Shown here piece by piece: positions 20,853 through 31,692 of a DNA stretch of 64,000 nucleotides. The notes under the pieces were generated by a model. That model saw only the letters and a program-made list of their open reading frames with translations. It was not told the origin of the DNA and searched no databases. The DNA lies in the NCBI GenBank assembly GCA_029255685.2, contig CM055313.2, forward strand, positions 50,996,579-51,060,578. Reading direction: 5' to 3'. The position numbers and the translations under genes are program-made. Each line of letters opens with the position of its first letter. The stretch's first letter is position 1. The DNA is from Silene conica (Eukaryota > Streptophyta > Magnoliopsida > Caryophyllales > Caryophyllaceae).

Positions 20853-23049
20853 AGTGGCCTGGTATCAGATCCATCGTTCAAAAATCGTTTTGATATTAAT
20901 TGAGAATTAAATCGACATTTTTTTTAAATTCCCATGGCAATTTTTTTTAATCCCACAGTATTTTTTTTTTGGTTTTTAATTTTTGGTTTTGTTATTTTAA
21001 TTGTTAAAATAATTTTCATATGATGATATACATAATATTGATGTAGATCAATGATTATTAAAAAGAACCAATCGCCATAATTAGTTTTAGATTAGTTTTG
21101 TTTATTTTAAATTTTTAAGATGAATGAATATTGATCATGTGAATTAAAGATTAATCTTAATGACAATATTTGATAATTTTTCAGATCTAATATGATTTGA
21201 ACTATAACACATAAATTATGAGATGATTTTTGTGCTACTATGAGTAATTTTGAGAAAATTCACGAATTAGTAAAGTATATCAAAATCTATTTCTACCTTG
21301 ATTATACCAATTAATGAAATAGTATAATTTCTTATGAGGATGAAGATTTACATGTTTTTATTTGATAATATGTGTAATTGCATAAATTAAAAAAAAACCG
21401 TAATTTTTTTCTATAAAAAAAAACGTGAGCTTTTTTTTTCGGCCCTTTTGTGATTTTTTTTTTCTTTTTTTTTTTGGTGACGAGGGGTTTAATCCCCCCG
21501 GGCCCATGCATTCCCGTACCACCAGATGGACCATGTAAGCCACCCCCTTCGGGGCTGCAGTGGCCAAGTGATCATCGCCCCAACTGGTAATCGAACCTGA
21601 GACCTCTCAACTCCTGCTTTTCTGCAAGCTTTTGTGATTTTTTATTTTTGTTATTATTAATAGTATATGATAATGTTTATATTAACTAAATTATAAATAT
21701 AGATTTATAATTAAAAAAAATGTATAAATATAACAAAAAGGGTGTTAAAACCATGAAATATGATTTTAGGGTTAATTGATTTGTTTTTCGTTTTTATTTA
21801 TATTATAGGATAATATTTCTATTAACTAAATTATAAATGATGAGTTATAATTATACAAATAAGTTTTTTTTTATAAAAAAAAACGAGAGTTATTTGATAA
21901 TTTTCGGTTGTTTAATCATTTATTTATTTTAAAATATTTATTATATCTAATTTGATGATACTCACTATTGTTTAGAATTTACTTGGATTATGATTTACAT
22001 GTATGACATGTAATTTTCACAATTTTTGTTTAATGGTGGTTTGGATAATATTGCATTATGTTGTTAATGATATTGCTTTACAATGAAGGTTTTATTTATT
22101 TTTTTGCAATTGTTGTAATAATTAATGATGTAATCTAGTGTGGCCTTAGTTTTTGGATTACTTTTCGGTAATGGTGGAAAGTAATCAGGTGATGTATTTT
22201 ATGAGATCTCGCATCTCCCCATTGTATTTTATTTATTTTTTGTTTTAGATTAAATGTAAATAGGATTTGCATTGTAATAGCTTAGAATAAAAAAGAAGAA
22301 GAGGAGATTGAAGCATTCATTTCCAGTCCCATTTCCATTTTACATCACGAGATGAAGAACGGTGATCCCATGAAGCTTCTCGGGTCCATGATATTGGATT
22401 CCCAAGCTATATTTTTTTTCATAGGATAGGTCACACTAGGATTTTATGTTTTATTCTCTTCATTGCTTGCATATTGCATGTCATTTTATTCCGCCTAAAC
22501 CAAACCACCTATATGCATGTAAAATAACTCGTGTAGATTATTTTGCATTTTGACATATGATGTTTTATATTTGCCATCACTCATTCCTACTCACCTTAAA
22601 TAGTTCACTTAAATGAGTTTAAAATGATGATGGATCTCACTCTACATAAAATTGAGAAATTAGCCTTTCTAAGTCAAACCACTATGAATCCCTTGTTCGT
22701 CGGTGGGCATATAGGACCCGTTGTTATCTCCATATGGACCCCTTCTACCTCGGGTAAGTAGTGTGTTGTGACCTAGTTGAACTCAACACGATGATTCAAT
22801 CAAGTTATTGAAGTCATTGTGGACTAAGAGATAAATTTAAGAAATTTGTCAACTGAGAGTTCTAGTGTAGAACCAGTTAAAAGGTTAACTCACCAAATCG
22901 GGATTTGGGTCTTGGCATACATTATATAATTCTTTGAGTGAGATCGATTATATTATGTTATATATCATTGATTAAAATATTTTAAATTTTATGATTACTC
23001 ATGTTTATTTATTTTCTCATTTGTAGATTATTTCATATCTGCTTTTAAA
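20853..23049 (+). other. Copia B2 leader
   Basis: Very AT-rich untranslated leader. Blocks shared with A4 and C occur near 22424 (ataggataggtcacactagg), 22490 (ccgcctaaaccaaaccac) and 22688 (atgaatcccttgttcgtcgg). It carries a SINE at 21460-21628. I see no gene. Confidence 0.65.
21460..21628 (-). mobile_element. SINE with 15-bp target duplication
   Basis: On the minus strand: a tRNA-like head with a pol III B-box-like GGTTCGATTACC, a body, and a 3' A-rich tail. The identical CTTTTGTGATTTTTT flanks it at 21445-21459 and 21629-21643. I see no convincing A box, so the 5' end may be shortened. A 69-codon ORF across it is spurious. Confidence 0.75.
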
Positions 23050-25154
23050 ATGACTGATCCAAATGCAACAGTGCCACCCTCACAAGGGAGTCGTGGTTGC
23101 GCTCCTTCATGGACCACATCTCCAGTAATCAGAACTCCCGCCTTAAGAATGATAGGAGTAACTTTACCGATTGGGAGACAACATTACAAAATGCTGCCAT
23201 TGCTGATAGTAAGCTGAAGTATTTGGTTGAGCCGATTTCGGCTGAACCAATTGCCAGGACTGGAGCCCAACGAACTACATATGATGAGTTCGTCCGTGAA
23301 GCAGGTGCGATTAAGAACGTACTTATATATGCAATGGAATGCAATTTGCAGCGCCGCTTCATTTCCCAAGGTGCAAATAAGATTTTCACCACCCTCACCA
23401 ATGAGTTCTCGCAAGCTCCGAGAATCATGAGGTATGACGCAGCAGTTCACTTCTTCAAGGCAAAAATGACAAAGGGCCAAGCTGTTCGCCCACACATCCT
23501 CAAGATAATTGAGAATGTGGAAGTTCTGGAGTCTCTTGGTTGCAAGATTGAGGAGTCAGTCATTGTAGACCGTATCTGACACTCTCTTCATGATGGGTTC
23601 ACCCAATTCAGGGTGAAATACAACATAAATGACATGAAGAAAAGCCTTCATGAACTCCATTCTCAGCTCGTGAAAACTGAGAAGGATCTCAATTTGAGTG
23701 GAAGTGCTAAGAAGGATATCCTTGTCATACAATCTACTGGGAAGGGGAAAGGAAAGGTTAAGGCTCTCTTAAATTTTAAGAAGCCACAGTTCAAGAAGAA
23801 GAAGCAGCCTAAGCCAAAGAGTGGACCTGGTGAGACCAGTAACTCGAAGGGCAAAGCTAAGGGCAAAGAGAAAGAGGGAGAGTGCCACCATTGCCCCGAG
23901 TTCGGGCATTGGAAGAGGAAATGCCCTAAGTACCTCGATGATATCAAGGTTGGACGTGTGACAGCTACAGGTATATCATCATTTATTCATATGATTGAAA
24001 TAAACCATGCAAGTTCAGCAACATGGGTATTTGATACTGGTCGTGGTTCTCAATTGTGTAATCACTTGTATGGTTTAAGGGACGTCCGCAAACTTGAGAA
24101 AAGGGACGTAGACCTTCGCGTTGGAAATGGAGCAAAGGTTGCAGCTGTCTCCATGGGAACTTATGTACTCAAACTCCCTAGTGGTTTTGAGTTATTTTTA
24201 AATAATTGTTATTTTGTTCCTAGTTTGTCGAAAAATATTGTTTCTATTTCTGTTTTGGATACGGAAGGATTTTGTTTTAATATTAAGCACACCTGTTGTA
24301 CTTTTTCATTAAACGATATGATTTATGGCAAAACGGTATCCATAAACGGGATATATGTTTTAGACCAAACCACCGAGGTTTATCATGTGAATAATAAAAA
24401 GGTTAAAACAAGTGATAAAGAACAAACATATTTATGGCATTGTCGTATGGGACACATAAATGAAAAACGCGTAGAGAAACTCATTAAGAATGGGTCAATA
24501 CCACCATTTCATTACGAATCAATTGGTACGTGTGAATCATGTCTCATCGGAAAGATGACTCGTATTTCCTTTAAAGGTATTGGGATGCGAGCTAGTGATC
24601 TTGTAGGACTCATACATACAGATGTGTGTGGTCCTATGACAATCACAGCAAGAGTCGGTTATAAATATTTTATCTCTTTTACGGATGATTTAAGTAGATA
24701 CGGATATGTCTACTTAATGAAACATAAGAGTGAATACTTCGACAAGTTCAAGGAATTCCAAAACAAGGTTGAGAACCAATTGGATAGGAAGATTAAAGCA
24801 CTTCGATCTGATCGTGGTGGCGAATATCTTTCGACTGAGTTTGATCAACAACTAAAAGACCGTGGTATTGTATCACAGTTAACTCCACCTGGAACACCAG
24901 AATTGAATGGTGAATCCGAATGGAGAAACCGAACTTTATTAGATATGGTTCGATCCATGATGAGTCACACGGTTGTGCCTTATTCATTATGGGGATTTGC
25001 TCTTCAATCGGCTGCTCTAATAATTAACCGAAGTCAGACTAAAGCAGCGGACAAGACTCCATATTAGATGTGGAAAGGACAAGTTACTGACTTGTCTTTT
25101 ATTCGGGTTTGGGGTTGTGAACCTTATGTCAAGTGGACACACGAAGACAAGCTA
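23050..25154 (+). pseudogene. Copia B2 gag-pol, broken
   Basis: ATG at 23050 (MTDPNATV), then a frameshift near 23075 before the conserved ESWLRSFMDH. Gag, CCHC knuckle (CHHCPEFGHWKRKC), protease (VFDTGRGSQ), HHCC finger and integrase follow in one frame. That frame has stops at 23577-23579 (where family A has DRMLHSL) and 25065-25067 (Glu to TAG). The reading ends at HEDKL where the gypsy LTR begins. The protease reads Asp-Thr-Gly-Arg-Gly where the family has Asp-Thr-Gly-Cys-Gly. RT and RNase H are lost. Confidence 0.9.
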
Positions 25155-27578
25155 TGTAACACCCTCATTTACCCAGGACCCTGTACTAGGACTTCCAGAG
25201 TAAATAGGACTGTTACCATCCTGGATAAACCAGGGTAGTAGATAATCATAGGGAAAGAAACACAGTACTTTAATTTCTAAAAGGTTAAACTGCAACGGTT
25301 ACATGTATAGTTCAAACCAGTCTCCCAAAACAACTGAATTACAATAAAAGGACATCTATAGAAGAGACTAGGTGATCTAAAACTAAGTAAGTCCAATCCT
25401 TGTCTCACATCCACGCCCAGTCCTAGTTCTCCTGTCTTTGACCTGAAAAATCTACTCCCCATTCCGGATCATCGTAGTGTGAACACGAATACACTGTCAA
25501 CCTCGCGGTTGAGTAGGATAACACAGTAATGATAAATGCAACAAAGATGATATGCAAATGCAATGTTATGCTCGAGCTCATTTCCAATCTCATACTCAAC
25601 CCGAAACACCCAGCCATACCAAACCTCCCCGCAGACTATAATCGGCCGTCGCCGAACACCAGCTCAAAAGCTGATAAGACACCAGGCCTGGTCTGCAGAA
25701 CCACCCTGGGCTTTACATCAGAACAATATCTGATCCCTATCTTTCTCAATAACCAATGCATATGCCATGATTATGAATGCAACACCAAAATAAATAACCA
25801 TAAACTATCATGCTCAGAACTCATACTTGCATTCATAACATACAATGCACATCCACACAGAACTTAATACAGAAAAAATCACCAGTGTAGCCTACCTGAA
25901 GTAGCAAGCCTGCAAATAGAAATCACCGTCTAGAAATATTCCACTTCGAATTCAGTTCCTATAAACATTACTTAATATCAAATTTCATTCTTCCAACCAT
26001 TAACACTACCAATTAATTATTCGTTCGTGGTTGTATTTTATTTACTCATACACTTCACATATACATATAAATATATATTCATAAACATGCTCATATCCAT
26101 ATAATTATCATTAGCTAATTATGACTATCAATGATATTATCCAATTATAAACATTATAACCATTCACCATACATAAATAATTATTACCATACTAACTAAA
26201 GCACATAGTATTATTAACCAACTACTACTAACTTTAATAAAATAACATTCTCAACATTAACATTAATACTAATACCAACAATTTCAACAACAATCATATA
26301 AATAATAAAAGTCATATTATATATTAATACTAATAATAACAATAATATTATCATTCCCCAATACCCATACTAATAATAAACATTAATAGCATTGTTATTA
26401 GTAATAAGGATAATAGCAAACCCTACTAAAAGTTGTAACACATACTAGCAACAATCAAATACGAACCAACAGCCACAATTAACGAACCCAGCAGCAACAA
26501 CCCCCGACAACCGCAAAACAGAGGCCGACAACCTTCACAAAAACCGCACCCACCACCAAATTCAACCCTTGACCTCGCCAGTGGCACCACCGGGCTCGCC
26601 TCTGAGCCGCGGTGGTTCCAGTGGTGGAATCAGTGGTCGTTGAACACCAACCGCCACGCTAAACTACCACACGAAACCCAACAGTCCACAACCTGCTCTG
26701 TTTTTACGCCCTTAATACCCAAAACGAAACTTAACGTAGAACCGTTAATAACCACCATGAGCCACCACGATAACCACCCTACGTTCCCCCTGACTGCACT
26801 CATTCAAACACTCAAACACCCACGACAGACACAGACACATAAGGATTCGAATTCGATCAGAACACTCATACTTAAAACAGAACTCTGGAAAATGATTAAA
26901 ACGTATTCTGACACCACAACTACACCACCACTTCCGACGGTCAATAACGGTCAACGACGACTTCTTTAGGGTCCAAATACAACTACTATACATCGAAGAT
27001 TAAAAACATGCGAAGAACAGAAACTACAAACACATATACACGATGAACAATTCGATTCAAAATGATTGCAAACGGAAAAAGAACGAAGAAACACTGTGAG
27101 CATACCTCCTTGCCCTTGCCAACGACCACCCCTAAGACCCTCTGACACCGTGACAACCCTTCTTTTGAAAACTCAAATGTGGCGGCTGTTGATGTTGTGA
27201 GTGCGTGAGAGTCGTTTAGGTCAGAATAGGGTTTGGTTTGGGTGTTTATATAAGGCGGTAGTGAAGGTATTTCTGAAATTCTGATTTTAGATTTGTTAAG
27301 CTAGTGTGTGGGTTGTGTTTTTGCACGCAACCCTAGGCCCATAAGCATGGTTTTTCGTGTATGGGTCAGCATCTCACGCACCCCAATAGCCAAATAATAT
27401 GACTATGACTCGGTTTTGTTAAAAACTCACATTCACGACCCGAAAACACAACACATAAGGCACCTCGTTCAACATTATTATATCGCTTATAAACACCTAC
27501 TTTTATTATAATCCGTCGACATCCAAAGAAAATCAAAATAAAATAAAATAAAACGAAATAAAAATACGGAGTATTACA
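25155..27578 (-). repeat. Gypsy 3' LTR, 2.4 kb
   Basis: Plus-strand reading TGTAACACC...GTATTACA, with TGTAA/TTACA ends. The polypurine tract, read on the minus strand, is aagggggaaagac at 27579-27591. A TATA-like ttatataaac lies at about 27245-27255. ORFs inside (25529-25867, 26640-26969) are low-complexity and are not genes. Confidence 0.75.
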
Positions 27579-27765
27579 GTCTTTCCCCCTTAAAATGAAC
27601 TTCGTCCCAAAGTTCACCATCCCAAGGTTAACAAAACCGATCATCAAAGCATGTAGCGAACACGGAAAGTGACACCATGTAACGTTAAAACTAATAAGGT
27701 ACTTTAAAACACGAATTGCTACATTCTACCCTCCTAAAAAGAAGGTTACGTCCTCGTAACATACC

Positions 27766-29075
27766 TTAAGTAAACAGCTCAGGATATTTCTCCCTCATCG
27801 AAACTTCAGTCTCCCAAGTAGCCTCCTCGACGCTATGATTAGACCACAAAACTTTCACGAGTGCGGTCTCCCCATTCCTGGTTTTCCTCACTTTCTTGTC
27901 AAGGATCTCCTTGGGTCTCTCCTCATAGGTCAACTGTTCATCGACCTCAATGACCTCGTTGTCAAGGACATGCGAAGGATCACTGATATATCTCCTTAGT
28001 TGCGAAACATGGAACACATTATTCACTCTGGATAACGTTGGAGGTAGAGCTAATCGATAAGCTACCTCACCAACTCGCTCCAAAATCTCGAATGGCCCAA
28101 TGAACTTCTGGCTCAACTTGCCCCTCTTGCCAAACCTCATCACTCCTCTCATGGGTGACACTTTCAGCAACACTTTTTCTCCAGCCTCAAAGGTGATGTC
28201 ACTCTTCTTTAGATCCGCGTAACTCTTCTGTCTATCTTGGGCCGCTCTCATTTTCTGTCGAATTACCTGGACCTGTGCTATCATCTCCTGAATCATCTCA
28301 GGTCCCAAAGTTCAGCTCGATCATCCCAACAAACTGGACTCCTACACTTCCGTTCATACAACGCCTCAAAAGGAGCAATCCCAATGCTAGCGTGATAGCT
28401 GTTGTTGTACGAGAAATCTATCAAATCAAGTCTGTCCTCCCAAGATCCTCCAAACTCCAGCACACAAGCCCTCAGCATATCCTCCAATGTTAGGATAGTT
28501 CTCTCTGTCTGACCGTCTGTCGCCGGATGAAATGTTGTACTCATCTTCAATGTAGTACCCATCAATGACTGTAACTCTTGTCAAAACTTAGAGATGAACC
28601 TGGAATCACGATCAGAAACAATATCCTTGGGCACCCCATGTAGCTTCACCACATACTTGATGTAAGCCTTTGCCAACTCAGCTTTACTCCAAGTCTCTTT
28701 CATCGGAATGAAATGGGCTGACTTAGTCAGTCTATCAACAATCACCCAAATCATGTCATTTCCCTTTGAAGTCCTCGGTAAGCGCACAATGAAATCCATG
28801 GAAATGTTTCCCACTTCCACTCAGGTACATACAGAGGTTGCAACTTCCCTTGCGGTCTCTTATGCTCCCCTTTGACCCTCTGACATACCAAGCAACGAGA
28901 AACAAACTCAGCTACCTCTTGCTTCATCTTTGGCCACCAAAAAGTTTCCTTCAGATCTTTGTACAACTTATCCCCTCCGGGATGAACGGAAAAAGGTGTA
29001 GAATGAGCTTCGACCATAATATTTCTCTTTAGCTCCTCATCTTCAGGCACACACCATCTTGTAGATATCGTATGC
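27766..29075 (-). pseudogene. Gypsy integrase-chromodomain remnant
   Basis: From right to left: HHCC finger (CLVCQRVKGEHK), core with SMDFIVRLP, VSDRDSRFIS and FHPATDGQTE, the GPFEILERVG module, then a chromodomain-like end (ILDKKVRKTRNG..VKVLWSNHSVEEATWE). Lesions: frameshifts near 28300 and 28800 and a TGA (Trp position) near 28579. In this family the chromodomain is thought to steer integration to modified chromatin. Confidence 0.85.
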
Positions 29076-29348
29076 CAGAATCTCTCTAAGACACCACTCT
29101 CTCATGACTAAGTGGTCATCCTCCCGACCCCGGGCAGCATGCGATATTACCCGATAACCATAATGACCATCATCACCCACATCAACCCAACCATCAAAGA
29201 ACTCCCATAATGCTTTGGGGACCCCAAATCTTTTACTCCAACTGGGTAAAGGTCCCCTAGTGTAGCCGGTCTCCAATGGTGCACCAGTAGGTCCATCAGC
29301 AAAATCACCCACCGTACTTTCAGCAGGTGTCGCCGCAGGGGTAGAACT
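29076..29348 (-). pseudogene. MULE transposase gene, OTU-like C-terminal fragment
   Basis: Reads ..SWSKRFGVPKALWEFFDGW, VDVGDDGHYGYRVISH, MREWCLREI. In OTU-type cysteine proteases the motif is D-G-(N/H)-C; here a Tyr stands at the Cys position, so the fragment would be inactive. It continues the MULE reading at 37577-38323 across copia A4, whose GAACT duplication (29344-29348 / 37577-37581) marks the joint. The end is lost at the gypsy boundary near 29075. Confidence 0.65.
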
Positions 29349-29823
29349 TGTTGGAGATTGTGTCCTCCACATGTAGTGTGATAACGTCATTGCACATACC
29401 CTTGTACGGACAAGTGGGAGATTGTTGGGACTGGTGTCCTTGACAATTAAGTACAATGACTTATTAAATCTCTTTAAGGATCACAAGGGCATACTTTTGT
29501 ATTATTACCAGTTGATCCACGTTTATCAATAACGGTTGGCTTGCTAGATAAGTTTGACGTTATTGTCATACGGATGGCGGTGATCAACTGGTCCCTATAC
29601 GTCACACCTATAGGACACGTTTGAGAGATGTGAAGGTATGAAAATACAATCACATTTATGCCGGATATGACTAAACAGTTAGTCAGAGGTATTGACTATT
29701 AAATTAGTCAATAAGATGTTGAGATTATTATTTAATACGGATTAAATAATTTTAGCTAATACGGATTACATGATAAAATACGATATTGTATAATTACCTA
29801 AATTAATATAACTGTTGCCCACA
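29349..29823 (+). repeat. Rearranged 5' LTR of A4 with inverted patch
   Basis: 475 bp against 1064 bp for the 3' LTR. After 'acggattaca' it holds 46 bases (29771-29816) that are the reverse complement of 37002-37047, then jumps to the LTR end (gcccaca). The missing piece is ~590 bp. The joint shares a 'tgat' microhomology. Confidence 0.9.
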
Positions 29824-29825
29824 AG

Positions 29826-29838
29826 TGGTATCAGAGCC
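29826..29838 (+). promoter_or_regulatory. Primer-binding site of A4
   Basis: TGGTATCAGAGCC, two bases after the LTR; matches the plant initiator tRNA-Met 3' end. Confidence 0.85.
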
Positions 29839-29912
29839 AGGTTATGAAAATTTTACTTTTGTGATTTTCGTAAGTTTTGAAAACCTGAAAAATCGTTTTC
29901 TGTCGCGGTGTC

Positions 29913-30337
29913 GGTCGACCGACCTCCTGTCACGGTCGGTCGACCACTTTCTGGCGTTGTCGGTCGATCGACCTCCTGTCATGGTCGGTCGACCACCTCC
30001 TGTGAATTTTCTGTTTTTTTTTTAAAAACAGTTTCCTTTGTGAGTTTTCGATCTTGTTTTTCGATTCCTGTTTACATATTGTTAATTAATCGATATTCTT
30101 GACAATATGTGAACCCTTGTTGATGTTAATTTTGATTTACTTGTTTTAATCAAAGTTTAAAAGGTAAAAACTTGTTTCGATTTCAAAAGTGCAGCGTTTT
30201 GCGTTTTCTGAAATTCGTTTTTACTGTGTTCTGGTCGGTCGACCTAATTAATAGGTCGGTCGACCGATTCCTCTGTTGCAGAATTTTTCGTTTTTTTGGC
30301 TGATGGTCGGTCGACCACAAGGACTGGTCGGTCGACC
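29913..30337 (+). repeat. Four paired-palindrome modules in A4 leader
   Basis: Arms and 9-bp spacers: 29913-29924/29934-29945 (tcctgtcac); 29962-29973/29983-29994 (tcctgtcat); 30233-30244/30254-30265 (taattaata); 30305-30316/30326-30337 (acaaggact). Arms are GGTCGGTCGACC or GGTCGA(C/T)CGACC. Spacers vary in sequence but not in length. Confidence 0.95.
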
Positions 30338-31692
30338 AGCCCCCCTGTAACAGACTCGTTTTTTTTTTATTTTCGAAAATAACTTGCTTCTTATTTTCAC
30401 ATGGCTTAAAATAATATACTATATACAGAAATAGTATATTATTTAGTGAAACGGTTCACCCTCGTTTGATACATATTGTTTTAAAACGGTTTAAAATAAT
30501 GGATTATATGTTTATTAAAATTGGTGATTAAAACGGTATAGTCACTTAATTTTAATCCTAAAAGGTGGTTTGGTATAAATTTATCATAATAACAGTATTA
30601 TGTCATGTATAAATTTGTTTTAGTTGATGCATTTTATTTATCGTCTTGTGAATGCCTTGAATGCTTTCAATAACGTATTTATTTTTTTGCAAACGGTTGT
30701 AACTTAGTGTGGCCTTAGAAGATTGTGTCACCGTAATGATGGGACACGATCTTGCTTGTAATTTTGAGATCTTGAATCTCCGTTTTGGGTTTTTGCCATG
30801 TAATTACTTTTGTATTTAAATTAGAATGTATCTAGGACTACTTTTGTAATTTAAATTAGTAATTTTGTGAAGACCAAAGACAAGACGGAGGCCGGATGCT
30901 CACTCCCGCTGCAAGGACCAAGATGGAACATCAAGACAAGCTTCTAGGGTCCAACAGTGGATTCCAAGTTGTTTTATGTTTATTTTGGTAGGATAGGCCA
31001 CACTAGGACTTTTATTTACGTTTATTGCATTTATCTTTACGCTTTCATCGATAATAGCTTGCATCATATTCCGCCTAAAAACCAAACCACCTATATCATG
31101 CCTGAAAACTGACTCATGTAGAGGTTACGCGTTAGTTTTCTGTGACAATACAGATGTCACATGTCAATTGCAAAGCCATCACTTTATTTAATTCATTCAC
31201 GCATTTGCTAGATATTAGTTCACTTAATATGAATAAATAAAATTTGATGGGGTCTTCCTCGTATAACCAAAAATTGAGACTAGTCTTTATAAATCAGCCT
31301 CCCATGAATCCCTTCTTCGTCGGTAGGCATAATATGACCCCTTCTACGTCGGGTAAGTGGGAACAGATGATTTATTTTATCTCAACATCATGGTCACTCG
31401 ATAATATTCCAGTGACTGAGATGGACTAATAGATAGATATACGGAAATCTATCGACCAAGAGTTCCAACGATTGGAATTAGCCAAACTGTGGGCTTATCA
31501 ATATACGGAAATTGAGTCTTGGGATCGTTTATATAATTCTTGAGGGAGATCAATTATATAAATGCATGAGTCTACGAGTTTAAATTTCAATTTAATATAG
31601 ACTTAAATCACAACAATAAGTTGCTTATATGGTTTTGTTTTATCTTCTTTTTCAGTGTAGAACACGTTCATTAAAACTGCTGTAAAACTAAA
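30338..31692 (+). other. A4 leader, gag-proximal part
   Basis: Untranslated leader with blocks also seen in families B and C: taggataggccacactagg (~30991), ccgcctaaaaaccaaaccac (~31072), gttcactta (~31218), and atgaatcccttcttcgtcgg (~31303). A 61-codon ORF at 31244-31429 overlaps the last block. Its coding status is unknown. Confidence 0.6.

Larger units (their letters stand above)
19872..25154 (+). mobile_element. Copia family B copy 2 (B2), 5' part
   Basis: 5' LTR 19872-20852 (TGTTGGAG...TTTTCCAACA), primer site 20860-20872 (TGGTATCAGATCC), a 2.2-kb AT-rich leader, then a decayed gag-pol. A gypsy LTR cuts it at 25154 within integrase; its 3' half is absent. The U3 hairpin is at 19953-20035. 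Confidence 0.85.
25155..29075 (-). mobile_element. Chromodomain gypsy (Tekay-like), 3' end only
   Basis: Minus-strand order: integrase finger, integrase core, chromodomain-like end, polypurine tract, 3' LTR. It is inserted into copia B2 at 25154. The 5' LTR, Gag, protease, RT and RNase H are missing; at about 29075 the element runs directly into a MULE fragment, so a deletion joined the two. Confidence 0.8.

Noticed and set aside
25529-25867. 112-codon ORF
   Set aside because: Inside the same LTR, no domain, antisense to the element.
26640-26993. Thr/Pro-rich ORFs of 109 and 82 codons
   Set aside because: Inside the gypsy LTR, on opposite strands, low complexity.
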